Below are positions 35,691-47,090 of a DNA stretch of 64,000 bases, one piece after another (position 1 is the stretch's first letter; every line of letters starts with the position of its first letter). Under the pieces are notes generated by a model. It was not told where the DNA came from. It was given only the letters and a program-made list of their open reading frames with translations, and ran no database searches. Source of the DNA: Alisma plantago-aquatica (taxonomy: Eukaryota > Streptophyta > Magnoliopsida > Alismatales > Alismataceae); the NCBI GenBank assembly GCA_963693085.1, contig OY856411.1, positions 65,752,001 through 65,816,000 on the forward strand, read 5' to 3'. The position numbers were made by a program, and so were the translations under genes.

Positions 35691-38639
35691 ATGGCATCAC
35701 CAACAAAGCAACCCACTGGATGTGAGGATGCTCCCTTATGGACAACAGAACAGCTGATGGAAGACTGTGCCAAGCTCCAAAAGATAGTAGATACTTATAA
35801 AGCAACTGGGATGTTCCCACCAAAGGTCGACTTCAGCAAGGTCTTGGCTGAAATCAAGCGCATTAACATGTGCCTAGCTGAGGAGCCAGAAGATGAAGTG
35901 GAAGAGATCTCATCTTTTGATGAGGGCTCAGAATATGAGCCAACTCCTGAGCCAGAATCCCCCACCACTAAGAGCAAAGGGAAGAGGAAGGCCCAGGAAG
36001 CTGCTACAACTCAACAACAAAAGAAACAGGCAAGGAAGCAAGTTCAACCTGCCTCTGCAAGGGAACAAACCCTAGCATGGTATATCCCACCAACCACCAC
36101 CACCACCATCACTACCCCTGTCTTCTCGATTATCACCACCACCGCACCACCACCAGAAAACCTTTTCATCCACACCATCCAATCCACCGACAAAATCCTA
36201 AAACCTACAAAGTACGTTTGCTCAAGCGTACTCTTAAAAATGGGGATTTATGACAGAATCCTCACCCTCCTTGATAATGCAAATCTTTCAAAATTGTGCT
36301 TCATCCCCGAAGTTTCATTTGTGGAGCCTACCACTGAATTCTTCACTTATCTTACTAAAGAAGCTGTCGACATCATGGATAGATCAAGGGACGGAGGTGA
36401 CCGTAGGCTGGTCACCAAGATCTTTGGCAGCAAGGTTGTCATCACAGAAAACATGTTGAATGAAATCTTCATAGACAACCAAGAGCAGCTCAAGAAAGCC
36501 AAAACTATTGGAACTGAGAATACCCAGTTCAACAGACATAATTTCTGGAAATCCTTGACAGGGATCCCCAACTACGATGCAAAGACGTGCAAAGCATCGA
36601 ACATACAATCTGGTTTCGTGCGCACACTACATAAAATTCTTACTGGCGCACTCTTCCCCAGGACAGAAGGTGGGAATGTCATCACTTCAGATCTTTTTGT
36701 CCTCTGGTCAGTCCTACATGGGATGCCAGTCAACATTGGACGTCTTATGATCCAGAAGCTATCTGCATATGCCCTGGGGAAGGAAATCTGCATGGGGGGT
36801 CATATCACATCCATCATCAAATATCTCAAGATGGATAGACTTTTACCCAGATGCAAATAGATAAAGAGCGACATCCTTACCAAGGAACAAACCCTGAAAA
36901 ACTCCTACATCATCAAGGAAAAGGATGCGAAGTTATGTTATATCTTCTACCCTACAGTCAGATCTTCCAGAACTCTCCTCCCGCTTCCACAGGTCGCAAA
37001 TTATGACACAGAAAAGCTCCTCTTCTCTGACAAGGAGCTCACACAACTCATAGCTTCGGTTAAAACAACCGAAAAGAAAGCAAAAGCGGGACAGACAGAG
37101 CTAAGTATCACGACCCCGGTAGCTCGATCAACAAAAATACCTGTAAAGCGACCTTCCAAAAGGCAGTTGCAGGCACAACAGTTGTCGGGGACACCGACAT
37201 CAAGGCCACATCTAGAGGCCGAACCCCTCCCCGAAGAAAATATAACCACCTCATCAATCGACTCTTTTATTAGGAGTCTAAATGTTGAGCTTGCCTCCAC
37301 AACCCCTTCCACACTACCACCCACCACCACCACAACTTCCACCTCTACCCCACCATCCTCCACCCTTCCACAATCCACCGCTCTCCCACCATTTTCTACA
37401 ATAATGTCTACATCCCCTTTTTCTGACTCACCCTTTTTCTCTTCGAGCATCCCCTTCTCCACTTCAACACGCGACTTCACCACCTTCACCTCCATCCCCA
37501 TCGATTTTCACCCAACGTTATCACTCCCACCATTCTCACAACCTTTTCTGTCCACCACCACCCCGACACCGCTGGTGACCCCATCTACGGTCACCACGCA
37601 GTTCGCGGGACCATCACCAGTGTCTCTTCCGCAAGACACTACCACCCTTCCACCTCGACCCCAGTCATACCACCCTTCCCCATCTGGGGTCCCTTTTTCA
37701 AATGTCGTAACATAGTGTATCAAGTCATTGATCCTATAAGCAATTAGGGATTTCATCCCTTAATTGGCACTTAATCACTTAGGTACTATTAGGGTTTCAA
37801 CCTTTGTACCTTCATTGATTACCATTACTAATCATCATTGGATCAATAGAACATTCATCATCTTAATTCTCAAAGATTTAATTACATTGGACCTCCTTTA
37901 CATAATGTATCCAATTGAATTAGGGTTTCCAATGTTGATTCCTTCAATCATTGGATTCATGGAACCAATCATCAACAAGTCGCAAAGATCAACGAGAAGA
38001 ACAACGCCTTACCAGGCATTCTCGAAAGCATCCAACAGCGATAGGACGTAGTGGCCAAGCAAGTCGATCATATCGATGACCACTACAAACACCTGCCCGA
38101 GCAAGTCCTTGGAGTAAAAAGCCAGCATGAAGCGCTGACTAAGCAAGTTGATAGGATCTCTACACAGACTCAACCCCTGCCCGAGACCCTGCGCGAGCTT
38201 AAGCAGCAACAAACTGCTTTAAGCACGCGCTTGGATGATGTCACCAACTCCCTAACACAACTCCACAGTCGCCAAGAGGAATCAGCAAACACCAAGCTTC
38301 ACCAATTACGTGCTCAAGTAACAGACCTTACAGCACGCCTTCTCTCTACCGAGGGACGTTACTCAGATCTAAAAGAAACGCACGACGCACTACTCGAATC
38401 CCACAAGCATGTGCAAGTGGCGTTTGATGAACTACAAGCAACCCATCGACAGTGCAAGAAGCCTCCAAAACTGAAGCAAGCTGACAAAAAGGCAGACGAC
38501 GATGAGGATGAAGACGACAATAATGACGACTCTGACTCCTTGGCTAACTCCAATAATAGCACCTCCTCAGATGACCAATCTGACGACCCAGGCAATGCTG
38601 GGGAGGGTACAAGCCGAGGAGATGCTTCAAAATAAGACG
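35691..38639 (+). pseudogene. Element C third reading region, N-terminal Athila-type part
   Basis: The ATG at 35691 opens a 389-codon frame ending at a TAG at 36858. It has an acidic/Lys-rich N-terminal third, then the Athila 'ORF-1/plant transposon protein' style core with KFFGSKVVI-like text, NFWKSLTGIPNYDAKTC, and LGKEICMGGHITSIIKYL. The same frame continues past the stop through a Ser/Thr/Pro-rich stretch (37250-37700) to 37715. After a shift the text contains Gln-rich and coiled-coil parts (38051-38460) and an Asp/Asn/Ser acidic run (38490-38635). The location after pol is the envelope position, but no clear signal peptide or membrane helix is visible. Role unknown. Confidence 0.75.
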
Positions 38640-40168
38640 ATCACCATGACGGTGATAAAGATCCCAAATCTCCGACTCACATTGATAACGTTAATATGTC
38701 TTACGGGGATCAATTCTTTGACTACTCCGCAATGGGATCTCTGGGGAATCAGCCAAAGAAGCGGCCTTTGCTGAGTTCCATCAATGTATATTAGGAACCA
38801 GCACAATTCCACCAACAAAAACTACTCCGCTTTTTGACCAATCTGTGCCTTTTCCCCCAGAACAGGAGGAATCAGAACGAGTACGCTTAGACACAGATGA
38901 AGACTTCGATTCTGCTTCTGATTAAGACGAGGAGCTGCAAAACTATATAGAAGATTTGGAACAAACTCCTCCCCCCCTCCGCAGAAGCTACCCCCACCAC
39001 CACCTCTACCTCATAAAATGCATGATTTAGATATGACATCCATCTCTACACTAGATGCCCAAGACATTTTTATCCTGAACACTATTTTCGACGATGAAAA
39101 AGAGGGGGGAGACATTATATACCATAATACAAAGACTAAGCGCAAGATGACACGCGACGATTTCCGCAACATCCTACGACCCCGGTCAACTATGTCAATG
39201 GAAATCTTCCGTGTCCTGCTTGCCAACTACATCGAAGTCTAAGAGACTCAAAACGGCAGCAGCCAGTATTCAACGCCTCACCTGCTCTATCTATCGGCTT
39301 GCTATACAAAGAAATACGAGCAAAGTCAATAGAGCGGCTGCGTGTTGGTTTAGCACGAAAGGCACGATATCTAACAGTGCCATTTCAAGTTTCCAACCAC
39401 TGGTTGTTCATGATTGTGGACACCGAGGCTCGTGATACCAAGGTGTACAATTTCTATGCCAATGAGCTACCAGCTGGTACAATAAATTTTGTTGGAGAAG
39501 AAGCAGGAGAAGCAAGATGCATACCTTTCAGGCTTCTCAAGTTAATCTGGGAAGCACGCCCGTCCCTCCGTCAAGATTGGAGCCAACCCTGGTTCAAAAT
39601 CATAAACCCACAAGTCCAAGCTACAAAGGGATCTGGAGATTGTGCATTCTGCACTATCCACCACATTCAGGCGCTAAACCAAGAAATTCCCTTCATCGAG
39701 CTCGTCGCCGAAGATTTTCACTCCCTGCGTGGGCGTTATGCCATGGAACTTATTTGTGATAGACGGTTCTTCAAGGACCCGACAATGGCACCATACGACG
39801 TCCCCCGCTACCTCTTTTCGGCAATTCAACGTCCGCAAAGGCGACCTTTCAGACAAACCCTAAAGGAGTTGGAGAAAAACAAACAACCAGCCGCAGCCCT
39901 CAAACAAACAAAATGGGACCCTTCCAACTTCGATCTGGCACAAGATAAAGGGGACATAGATTTTTTATCAGGGGCAACCATCAGGAGATCTTCATCACAA
40001 ATGGTTCCCCTGTCCGCCATACAACCAACTTTCCCAGATTTTGACCTTGCAGCCTGTGCGAGCCTCTCCAACAATGAACTTCACGTCATCATGTCAAGGC
40101 TTTACGTCGAGAATGATGACCTAATTTTCATGTCTGGTGACATTATGGTCATGGCAGATGCTCTATGA
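38640..40168 (+). pseudogene. Ulp1-like (C48) cysteine peptidase domain 1
   Basis: The sequence first has acidic linker text to about 39000, then MTRDDFRNILRPRSTMSMEIF (start of the fold, 39150-39210). After a frame change, VSNHWLFMIVD places the catalytic His at 39398-39400, VYNFYANEL follows with Asn at the usual Asp position, and QATKGSGDCAFC has the oxyanion Gln 8 residues before the catalytic Cys at 39641-39643. His-to-Cys spacing is 81 residues. Downstream is DFHSLRGRYAMELICD. The frame 39299-40168 (289 codons) is open. The family removes or processes ubiquitin-like modifiers in eukaryotes. Here the host target is unknown, and the Asp-to-Asn position and the upstream frameshift leave activity doubtful. 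Confidence 0.7.
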
Positions 40169-40789
40169 GAAACTATACAGCTAAAAGGGTCTCTCTCCGT
40201 CAGATTAATGGCTACCTATCAATTCCTTCTCGGACAGAATCACCCTACAACTTACATGGCATCTCCTTACATGAAAGACGATCTTTTAAAGCTAAAGAAC
40301 TTCAGAACAATTGAAGCGCTAACATTCTTCTTACAACATACGACACTGAAGTTTATCATGCTCCCCTTCCTTCACTAAGAGCACTGGATGCTTCTGGCAA
40401 CAAATCTTCATGAAGGAACAACAATCATATACAACAATTCTGATAGCCAGTTCAATCCACAGCAGAAGAAATATGTCGTGACACTGAAAACACCCACGGA
40501 GGAGGTAGCAAAGGAATGTGCCGAAAGACTAATCGAAATTTTAAGTCAGCACACAAGGGCATACGACAAAGAGCACTTTCACCGCCCAACCTTCAATCAC
40601 AGATGTCCCCAACATATTAGGGAATCGCATGACTGTGGCTTCCATATCCTCTACTGGATGTAAACCATCATGGCCCTTCAAAGACCAGTAGAGGATATGA
40701 CAGATGTGGATTACCACACCCTACGCGGAAAGTTCGTTGCTAATCTCCTCCGAACACATGGTACCAATAAGGGATTAACAGAAGCCTGA
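40169..40789 (+). pseudogene. Ulp1-like (C48) cysteine peptidase domain 2
   Basis: Continues in the frame of domain 1 past a TGA at 40166. HWMLLATN carries the catalytic His at 40382-40384, IIYNNSDS follows (Asn again at the usual Asp position), and PQHIRESHDCGFHI has Gln 8 before the Cys at 40634-40636. His-to-Cys spacing is 84 residues. Downstream DYHTLRGKFVANLLRT aligns with DFHSLRGRYAMELICD of domain 1. Together with equal spacing this indicates an internal duplication. In-frame stops at 40376 (TAA) and 40661 (TAA) break it; final stop TGA at 40787-40789. Confidence 0.65.
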
Positions 40790-40850
40790 TGCCCTTATCC
40801 TTGTACTTCTCATCCTATCACCTTGACACTCAGAGGATAGAGTGAGTGAT

Positions 40851-40863
40851 AAGTTAGGGGGGG
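40851..40863 (+). promoter_or_regulatory. Upstream polypurine-tract-like sequence
   Basis: AAGTTAGGGGGGG about 60 bases after the third region's stop is the same as the tract directly before the 3' LTR (42009-42021). An internal second initiation site for plus-strand DNA is possible but not shown. Confidence 0.5.
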
Positions 40864-41461
40864 AGTACACTGAACAAGGGTGAGGTATCATTTCTTAAAA
40901 CCTTTCTTCTCAATTCTCCCTTTTAATTCTGTACAAAAAATTTCTTTACACTTTTAGTCTTTTCTTTACATAAAAATTTTTCTTAGCTTTCCTAATAATA
41001 AACCCCACTCATAAAGAATAACATCCCTCTTGGAATAAAATCACCCCTTGCTGACTTAAGAACCCAGTAGTCCTCAAGAATAAGAACAATAATAGCATAG
41101 AGGCATGTAACAACGAGTTAATAAATTTCCTTCACACTTGACTTTCATGCTTTTGCTTCAGTTCTACATCAGACTCTTCAACAGGTCAATATTAAGGCCG
41201 AAGCAAGCCAAATATTCTCAAGGACGAGAGGGAAATCAGGCAAAATCCAAATCAAGGAACCTAGCAAGTGGACCACCAAACTGAAAATAAGTGCATGTCA
41301 GGAAATTCTAAGAATCGTTTTCTTCTTTTCAATAAAAGAGGCTTGGCCGCCCAACTAAAAACCCAAAAAATCTGAATCCTAAGCCTGTGAGTTTTCGAAT
41401 AAAAGCCAGAGTGTTGTATAAAAACATGAGAGTTGTGCCATGCATAAGGACTTATATGAAG

Positions 41462-41646
41462 AGCCAATAAAGGTCTCACCTGGCCGGTACATTCAGCTGC
41501 CCTCATGAAGGCAGATGTGTCGTGCCCAGTAGTGAGATCCTAAGGTCTCCAAATATATGAAAAGGCTGATAAAGGGCTCGCCCGGTCGGTACATTCAGCT
41601 GACCTCATTAAGACAGTTGTGTCGTGCCCGGTAGTGAGTTCCTAAA
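41462..41646 (+). repeat. Two-unit ~102-bp direct repeat in element C's 3' UTR
   Basis: Unit 1 (about 41462-41545) and unit 2 (about 41564-41646) share GGTACATTCAGCTG, CCTCAT.AAG.CAG, TGTGTCGTGCCC and GTAGTGAG in the same order, about 85 bases each with a short spacer. Low divergence, no coding. Confidence 0.8.
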
Positions 41647-42008
41647 AGCATAGATAAACCCTCTCCCACTAAAAGGGGGAGTTACACAAAAGCCTTTAGC
41701 CAACCCTCATAACCACTCTAGTTTCCGATAGGTTTTCAAAAGAAGTACAAAACTTATTAGAATCAATGACATGCACATAATAACATCAGGAAAAAGGTGG
41801 TCCCAATGCGAGCTACGTGATTTAAAAGAAACTTGAGATCTGCGCAACTCTCGATACCTAAAAGAACTAAGACAAGCAGAAGCTCTAATATGGCCTCAGG
41901 AGATTTTTTGTTCATAATTGAAGCAAGAGTATGGAATTATTAACTAAATAAAATCACCTCGCCATTACATACCTCAGCTCTATCTAGCTTGAGGACAAGC
42001 TAGACTCT

Positions 42009-42021
42009 AAGTTAGGGGGGG
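42009..42021 (+). promoter_or_regulatory. Element C polypurine tract
   Basis: AAGTTAGGGGGGG immediately before the 3' LTR start at 42022. Primer for plus-strand DNA synthesis. Confidence 0.85.
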
Positions 42022-43850
42022 TGATAACCTCCAATTTTGTGATGTTATCTTAGCATTTTTCTTCTACTTTCCACACTCTTCCTTAGATATATTAGACAAA
42101 ATCCCTAGCTATCCTCATTTATTGCAAATAAATTGTTAGATTAACTTTTCTCCTTTTTACTTACAAAAAAAGTCGAAACAAATCACAAAAGACTCATACG
42201 GTCCCAAGACTGCATGGATTCATACAGCCCCAAGACCGCATGAACTCAAACGGTCTCAAGACCGCATGGAGTCACACGGTCCCAAGACCACATGAAGCCA
42301 ACCGGTCTCAGGACCACATGGAGTCACACGGTCCCAAGGCCGCATGAAGCCAACCGGTCTCAAGACCGCATGGAGTCACACGGTCCCAAGACCGTATGAA
42401 GCCAACCAGTCTCAAGACTGCATGGAGTCAAACGGTTCTGAGATCGCATGAAGCCAAACGGTCTCAAGACCGCATGGAGTCAAATGGTCCCAAGACCGCA
42501 TGAAGCCAACCGGTCTCGAGACCGCATGAGACCAAACGATTTCAGAGTCCAAATGGTCTCAGAGTCCAAACGGTCTTCAAAACCGTTTGGACCCAAAACG
42601 GACCAAACCGTTTGGACTTCACTTAAGGCCTATAAATAAGACCCCAGGGGTCCTTCCAAAGGCATCAAGTTTTCAGACACCCAGAGGCTGCCTCTATCAC
42701 TCCAGAGCTATTCCAACCTCCATCCTCCGCCCAAAGGCTGCCGGTCTGAGATCCACACTCCATCCTGAAGCTGCTTTCTCTCTCATCAACCAAGAAGGTG
42801 GGAAGAGAAGGATTTGTCATCAAGCAAGATGCTAAGAGTGAAGATCGTTTCTCTCTTCTTCAAGGGGTTGACCTTCCTCCCTCCTTGGTGGAGATGATGT
42901 TTTCTCTCTCTTCCCGCCTCCTTCTTTGTTCTTACCATGAGCAAGTAGTCTCATACCCCATGGTGCGGGGAGTAGCCCCGCTACCCATGTTTTCATTTCA
43001 AGCAATGTAATTTGTGATTTTGCAATATAGATCTACTTTTCAGTTCAGCATCAATCGTTTAATGAATACTTGTTGCTTGATCACCAACTTGCGTTATCTT
43101 TTATCTATTAGTGCGAATTGTCTATGTTTGTGCTTTTAGATTTGATTACCAATTGTATGTTGGTTCTTGATATATGTAGTCACCATATGTCTTTTTTGGT
43201 ATCTAGAAGTGATTCCGTGGAGTGGAGTAAACTCACTCCCATCGTTGTACTTTCATACTATGAAATGGAATCAGTTGACGTATGAAAGTACAACTTTGGT
43301 AAAGTCGAGGAACACACTTTATGGAGGAGTAATGCAAAGTAAGTGACCATTCGCTCGGGGATGGCTGGCATTGAAATACTCTACGCTTCTCATAGTTGGT
43401 TATCTAAAAGGAAACCAAGCCTACAAGGATACTAACTGATTAGACTTTTACTGCAGGTCTTGTTACTATATTGCATGTTTTGATCCATGTGTAGTGGTGG
43501 TGAAAGCCGATCAAATCCTCGTGGTCTTTTATCATTGTTTACAACCTTAACTTTACTTTCCTGCCTTTAATTTACCTTTCCTTAGTCGAAATCAATCAAA
43601 ATCAACTTTCGATCTAAACATCAACTTTTAAGTAGGTAAATAGAATTAAAACGTTTTCCATCATATTAACTCCTTAATAGGACCATTGTCTCGAGGATCG
43701 ACCCTCAACTGTACTACAATAAGGCTTCCACGTACCTTAACGTATGTGGGTGGAGACTTATTATAGCACACACAAGGATAAACCTAGAGACTTTCTACCT
43801 CTGGGATTTTTAGTGGTGCACGCAATTCCACGCAAGTGGGAGTCCCATCC
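42022..43850 (+). mobile_element. Element C 3' LTR
   Basis: 1829 bp, homologous along its length to 27102-28931 with substitutions every few tens of bases and few indels. The dyad array is at about 42196-42600 and the TATA box at about 42631. The final base is C where the 5' copy has A, and the following GTAGC matches the upstream GCAGC at four of five positions. Confidence 0.95.
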
Positions 43851-43855
43851 GTAGC

Positions 43856-44266
43856 CCATTTAGCATGTAGATCTTAGACTTCTTGACTTGTTGTGTGCCT
43901 TCTTATGTGATGAACAACTTGTTACAAATCTCATGGGTTGTGTTCGAAGATGAGACCTGATTAAACTCAGAGGGAGTGATTGCAGCATATATGATTCTAA
44001 CCTCCTTGGCATTGAGCTGTGCCTTCATGACTGTGGCTTCATCCCAAGAGTCTACATCCCTAGTTGGCTATTTGTAGGGGAGAATCAACACCTTCCACAT
44101 GTTGTAGTTGGTTCCTTGGAGGAAGAACCGTATCCTTCTTTTCCAATAAAGGAAATTGGTGTCATCAAAGACTGGTGGCCTCATGGATAAGATTCCCTCT
44201 AGGTTGATGACCCAAGTAAGTCACACATCTTCTCATCTCGTGGGAGATATGTCAGAGAAGACTGTG
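43856..44266 (-). pseudogene. gag: Element B gag, 5' part
   Basis: Right of element C the minus-strand Gag continues upstream: FLYWKRRIRFFLQG, then a WKVLILPYK-type phrase, as in element A's Gag N-terminus (FLYWKRRMQFYMQG, RVVILPYK). The frame joins across element C to ILRSPKRWEPKVTSIEE at 27000. It begins just inside the primer site. Stops are present. Confidence 0.8.
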
Positions 44267-44279
44267 GCTCTAATACCAC
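44267..44279 (-). promoter_or_regulatory. Element B primer-binding site
   Basis: On the minus strand TGGTATTAGAGCC, one base different from the canonical initiator-tRNA-Met site TGGTATCAGAGCC. It abuts the LTR start at 44281 with a one-to-two-base gap. Confidence 0.85.
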
Positions 44280-44280
44280 T

Positions 44281-45754
44281 TGTTAAATCTAGGGCTCTAG
44301 GAGGGGTGAATAGAGCTTCAAAACTTGTATAAGAATAGTTAGACCTTCAAATTTTATCAATTGAAACCAAATGCTAAAAATGAATTTGTAGTCTTATCTA
44401 AACAAGCATAGAAAGGGTGAGAGAGATTGAAATATACACTTGGACAAGGTGTTAAGAGCGGTTCCAATATACAAACTTGGAGACCATCAGTCCACTACCT
44501 AGAAAGGTCAATCTCTAGGACTTTGCAACCCATGTATACTTATATTCCATTGTAAGAGATACAAGATAACCTTCTTACACCCAAGGACTTACCTATCCAA
44601 GAGCTAGTCTTCTACCTTATCACATGTCTTACCCACTCTTGCAAGTAGCTCATTTCCTTATCCTAGGACATCTCCTCCATGCAACAAGTCTTCAGCCTTG
44701 AGGATTTACCGACTCAGCTCCTTGGATCTTCTTCCTTGTCCTTCTCTTTTACTTGGAGAAGATCTTCACACCTTCTTTAGCCTTGATGAAGAACAACAAC
44801 CCCTCTTTCACTCAGATAAGATCACTTCAACGCTTGCTCTTAAAGAAAGAGGATTGGGAAGTAGAGAGATAGATAGATAGATTTATAAAGGAAACAGTGA
44901 GGTATCTCTCTTAAAACATGCCTAACTCACTCATAATCATAGAATGCTTTGTAAATGAGAGAAAGAAAGGGGCTCAAAGGGGTTAAACACACTCAACTAT
45001 AGCAAGGACCTAGACCTAGGATAGCATGAATGAGCAACCTTGTAATGAACTCGAATAGGTCCTATTTATAGCTGGGGGTATTCCTTTGAGTGTGAGATCA
45101 CTTAAGAATGAAAACTAGCCATTTTACAACTTGCAATGGACATATTTTTTATTCTAGAAATGCTCCAATACTTGGAATCACTTTTTATGCATTTTCCATA
45201 TAGTGTATTTTGTCGAGTATCAATAAAGATAACTCGATCGATCCACTATCCAACAAAGCCAATTTTTAAATGATCGGTCAAGTTTGTCTGGGGTAACTCG
45301 ACCGATTCACCAAAATTAACTTTTGACAGAAAGTTGGTCGGTCGAGTTCTACAAGTGTGCAACTCGATCGATCCAAATCATTCCCATAATCCATTAAGGA
45401 TTGACTGAGTTTCAAACTTGACTAATGAAGTTGCTATGATAAATTTTCCAAAATGATTTTTAAGTGATCAAACAATGGAATTAAGTGTCCCTAATTGTTT
45501 CTCATCTTCGTTACATGTCATATCATTAATACAAATGATTACAAAAATGTTTTAAGGTGATTTGGATTGATTTCCCAAATTGCACATTTGCATTGCTTTT
45601 GACTTGAACTTTGACATGCTAGGGCTTGATGAATTTGATCCTTTTCATGTACTAAATACTTAAAATTTATCTCAAACAAACATATTAGATACATATGAAT
45701 GGAATGGTTAAGTCGTTATCAAAATATGGATAATGTATAACTCTCAAGTCAACA
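44281..45754 (-). mobile_element. Element B 5' LTR
   Basis: TGTTAAATCTAGGGC at 44281 to AAGTCAACA at 45754 (+ strand), 1474 bp. Minus TATA at about 45061-45070. Tandem GATAGATAGATA near 44870. CTCGACCGAT-type motifs at about 45230-45420. It matches the LTR at 14328-15787 over its length. Confidence 0.9.
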
Positions 45755-47090
45755 GATCAAGGATAGTGCATTAAAATCTCAAGTGAACGTCATTGTTCTC
45801 AACATCAAATTGCTTGCCGTCCTACTCCTCCTTCCTCAAGTGAAGATTAAGCCCCTAGAAACCATGAATATAAATACTCCAAGGGGAAACACTTCAACGT
45901 AAAGTCATCCTCCTCCTCTGCTCCAAGGTTCTATGAATGTGGCCAAAAAGGACACTACAAGAATGATAGCCCCAACAAGAAGGAGACTACAAGAAGGATG
46001 GAAAGTACAAGAGGAAGAACAAGAAAGAAAGAAGAATCAAATATGCATCCCATGCCGCATGGGAGGATTCTTCTTCTAGTGATTCCAACTCAAATGGGGG
46101 AGAATGCCACCTTGCTCTCATGGCCTCATCTAGTTATGACATTTGTGAGGGAAACGAGGTAAGTTTAAATGAACTTACTAAAGAATCCCTCGTTAATATG
46201 CTTAATGCTTTCCTATCTTTTTATTATCAATTCAAACCTAAGAATAAGAGTTTAGGGAAGATCATTTATGACATGTATGGTAAGATGGATTTTGTTGAGC
46301 AAAATGAAAAAGTGCATCTTGATAGTATTGATTCCTTGTAAGGTCAACTTTTTGATCTTGAGCTCCAATACAATGTATTTGAAGTAGAGAGTGGCATCTA
46401 CCTTAAGAACATTATAGTGTTAAGGAGGAAAACCAAATCCGCCTTGACGAGCTTGTCTTACTTAAAACTAAAAATGATGATCTTAGGCATTCTTATGATG
46501 CTATTAAAGATGAAAATAGAATTTATCTTGAGGAGATTATCTTGCTTAGAATAGAAAATTTTAGATGTATTGCTCAAGTAAATTATCTTATTCAAGACCT
46601 TTATTTCCTAGTAATGAGGTAGCTAGCATTACTCTTGAGAGAGATTCTTATCATACTAAAGCCTTCTGTTTGCAAGCCGGCCTACTTCATGCTTGAGATG
46701 ATTTAGCTAGTCTTTCTCCTACAGTTACTTCTCTCAATGATGATAATCACAAACTTAGTGCTTTCTTGCAAAACTTTCTCTAAGGAAAGAAATACCTCAA
46801 TGAAGTTCTAGCTCACTCTACCAAACAAGTAGGTACTAGTGGTTTGGGATATGCGGGGGGAGCTCCAAAGAGAAAGAACAAGTGTGAGGGTAAGGGTAAG
46901 AAAAAGACCAAGAAGCCTCCTATCTTCCATGGAGAGTCATCCGACTCTAACAACCTTTTGGTTTGTGTGCATTGCAAGAGTGATGACCATTACTCTACTT
47001 ATTGTCCTTACAAGGAAAAATGGACCAATCCTAAGATGAAATGAGTCCCTAAGCTAACTCCAAATACCAAGGTTTGATTTGGGCACCAAC
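45755..47090 (+). pseudogene. gag: Element A gag, 3' part
   Basis: Resumes A's Gag directly after the GATCA duplication. It contains a zinc-knuckle-like FYECGQKGHYKNDS (first Cys Phe, last Cys Ser), a Lys/Arg-rich stretch, NEVSLNELTKESLVNML and SLGKIIYDMYGKMDF (46120-46341), decayed coiled-coil text, and a complete CCHC motif CVHCKSDDHYSTYC at about 46975. Element B has the same parts. Many stops. Confidence 0.8.

Larger units (their letters stand above)
40790..42010 (+). other. Element C 3' untranslated region
   Basis: Non-coding. Contains an early G-rich tract at 40851-40863 and a two-unit direct repeat at 41462-41646. The 81-residue minus-strand frame at 41261-41506 is chance. Confidence 0.6.
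27102..43850 (+). mobile_element. Element C: Athila-type Ty3/gypsy retrotransposon with extra C48 peptidase domains
   Basis: Both LTRs begin TGATAACCTCC and end GTCCCATCA (CC in the 3' copy); lengths 1830 and 1829 bp. The TSD is GCAGC (27097-27101) against GTAGC (43851-43855), one mismatch. The primer site matches the 3' end of plant tRNA-Asp. Order: gag, protease, RT, RNase H, integrase, a long third reading region, a duplicated G-rich tract, 3' LTR. The LTR copies agree at most positions by eye (several differences per 100 bases), the youngest pair in the nest. Stops, shifts and a deletion at the start of RT make it non-autonomous. Confidence 0.95.
14328..45754 (-). mobile_element. Element B: Copia/SIRE-like retrotransposon inserted in element A
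   Basis: A same-family copy in the opposite orientation. Both ends carry homologous ~1.46-kb LTRs, and the 5-bp TSD GATCA is perfect (14323-14327 and 45755-45759). In minus orientation the order is 5' LTR, primer site, gag (split by element C), protease, pre-integrase (split by a CACTA transposon), integrase, RT, RNase H, post-pol ORF, polypurine tract, 3' LTR. The coding parts contain stops and frameshifts. By eye the LTRs differ at roughly one position in ten, so the insertion is old but after A. Confidence 0.9.

Noticed and set aside
38640..40789. The C48 domains being a separate MULE or CACTA insertion in element C
   Set aside because: No terminal repeats or target duplication were seen around the segment, and both catalytic cores sit in the same frame as the preceding coiled-coil part; however this was judged by eye only.
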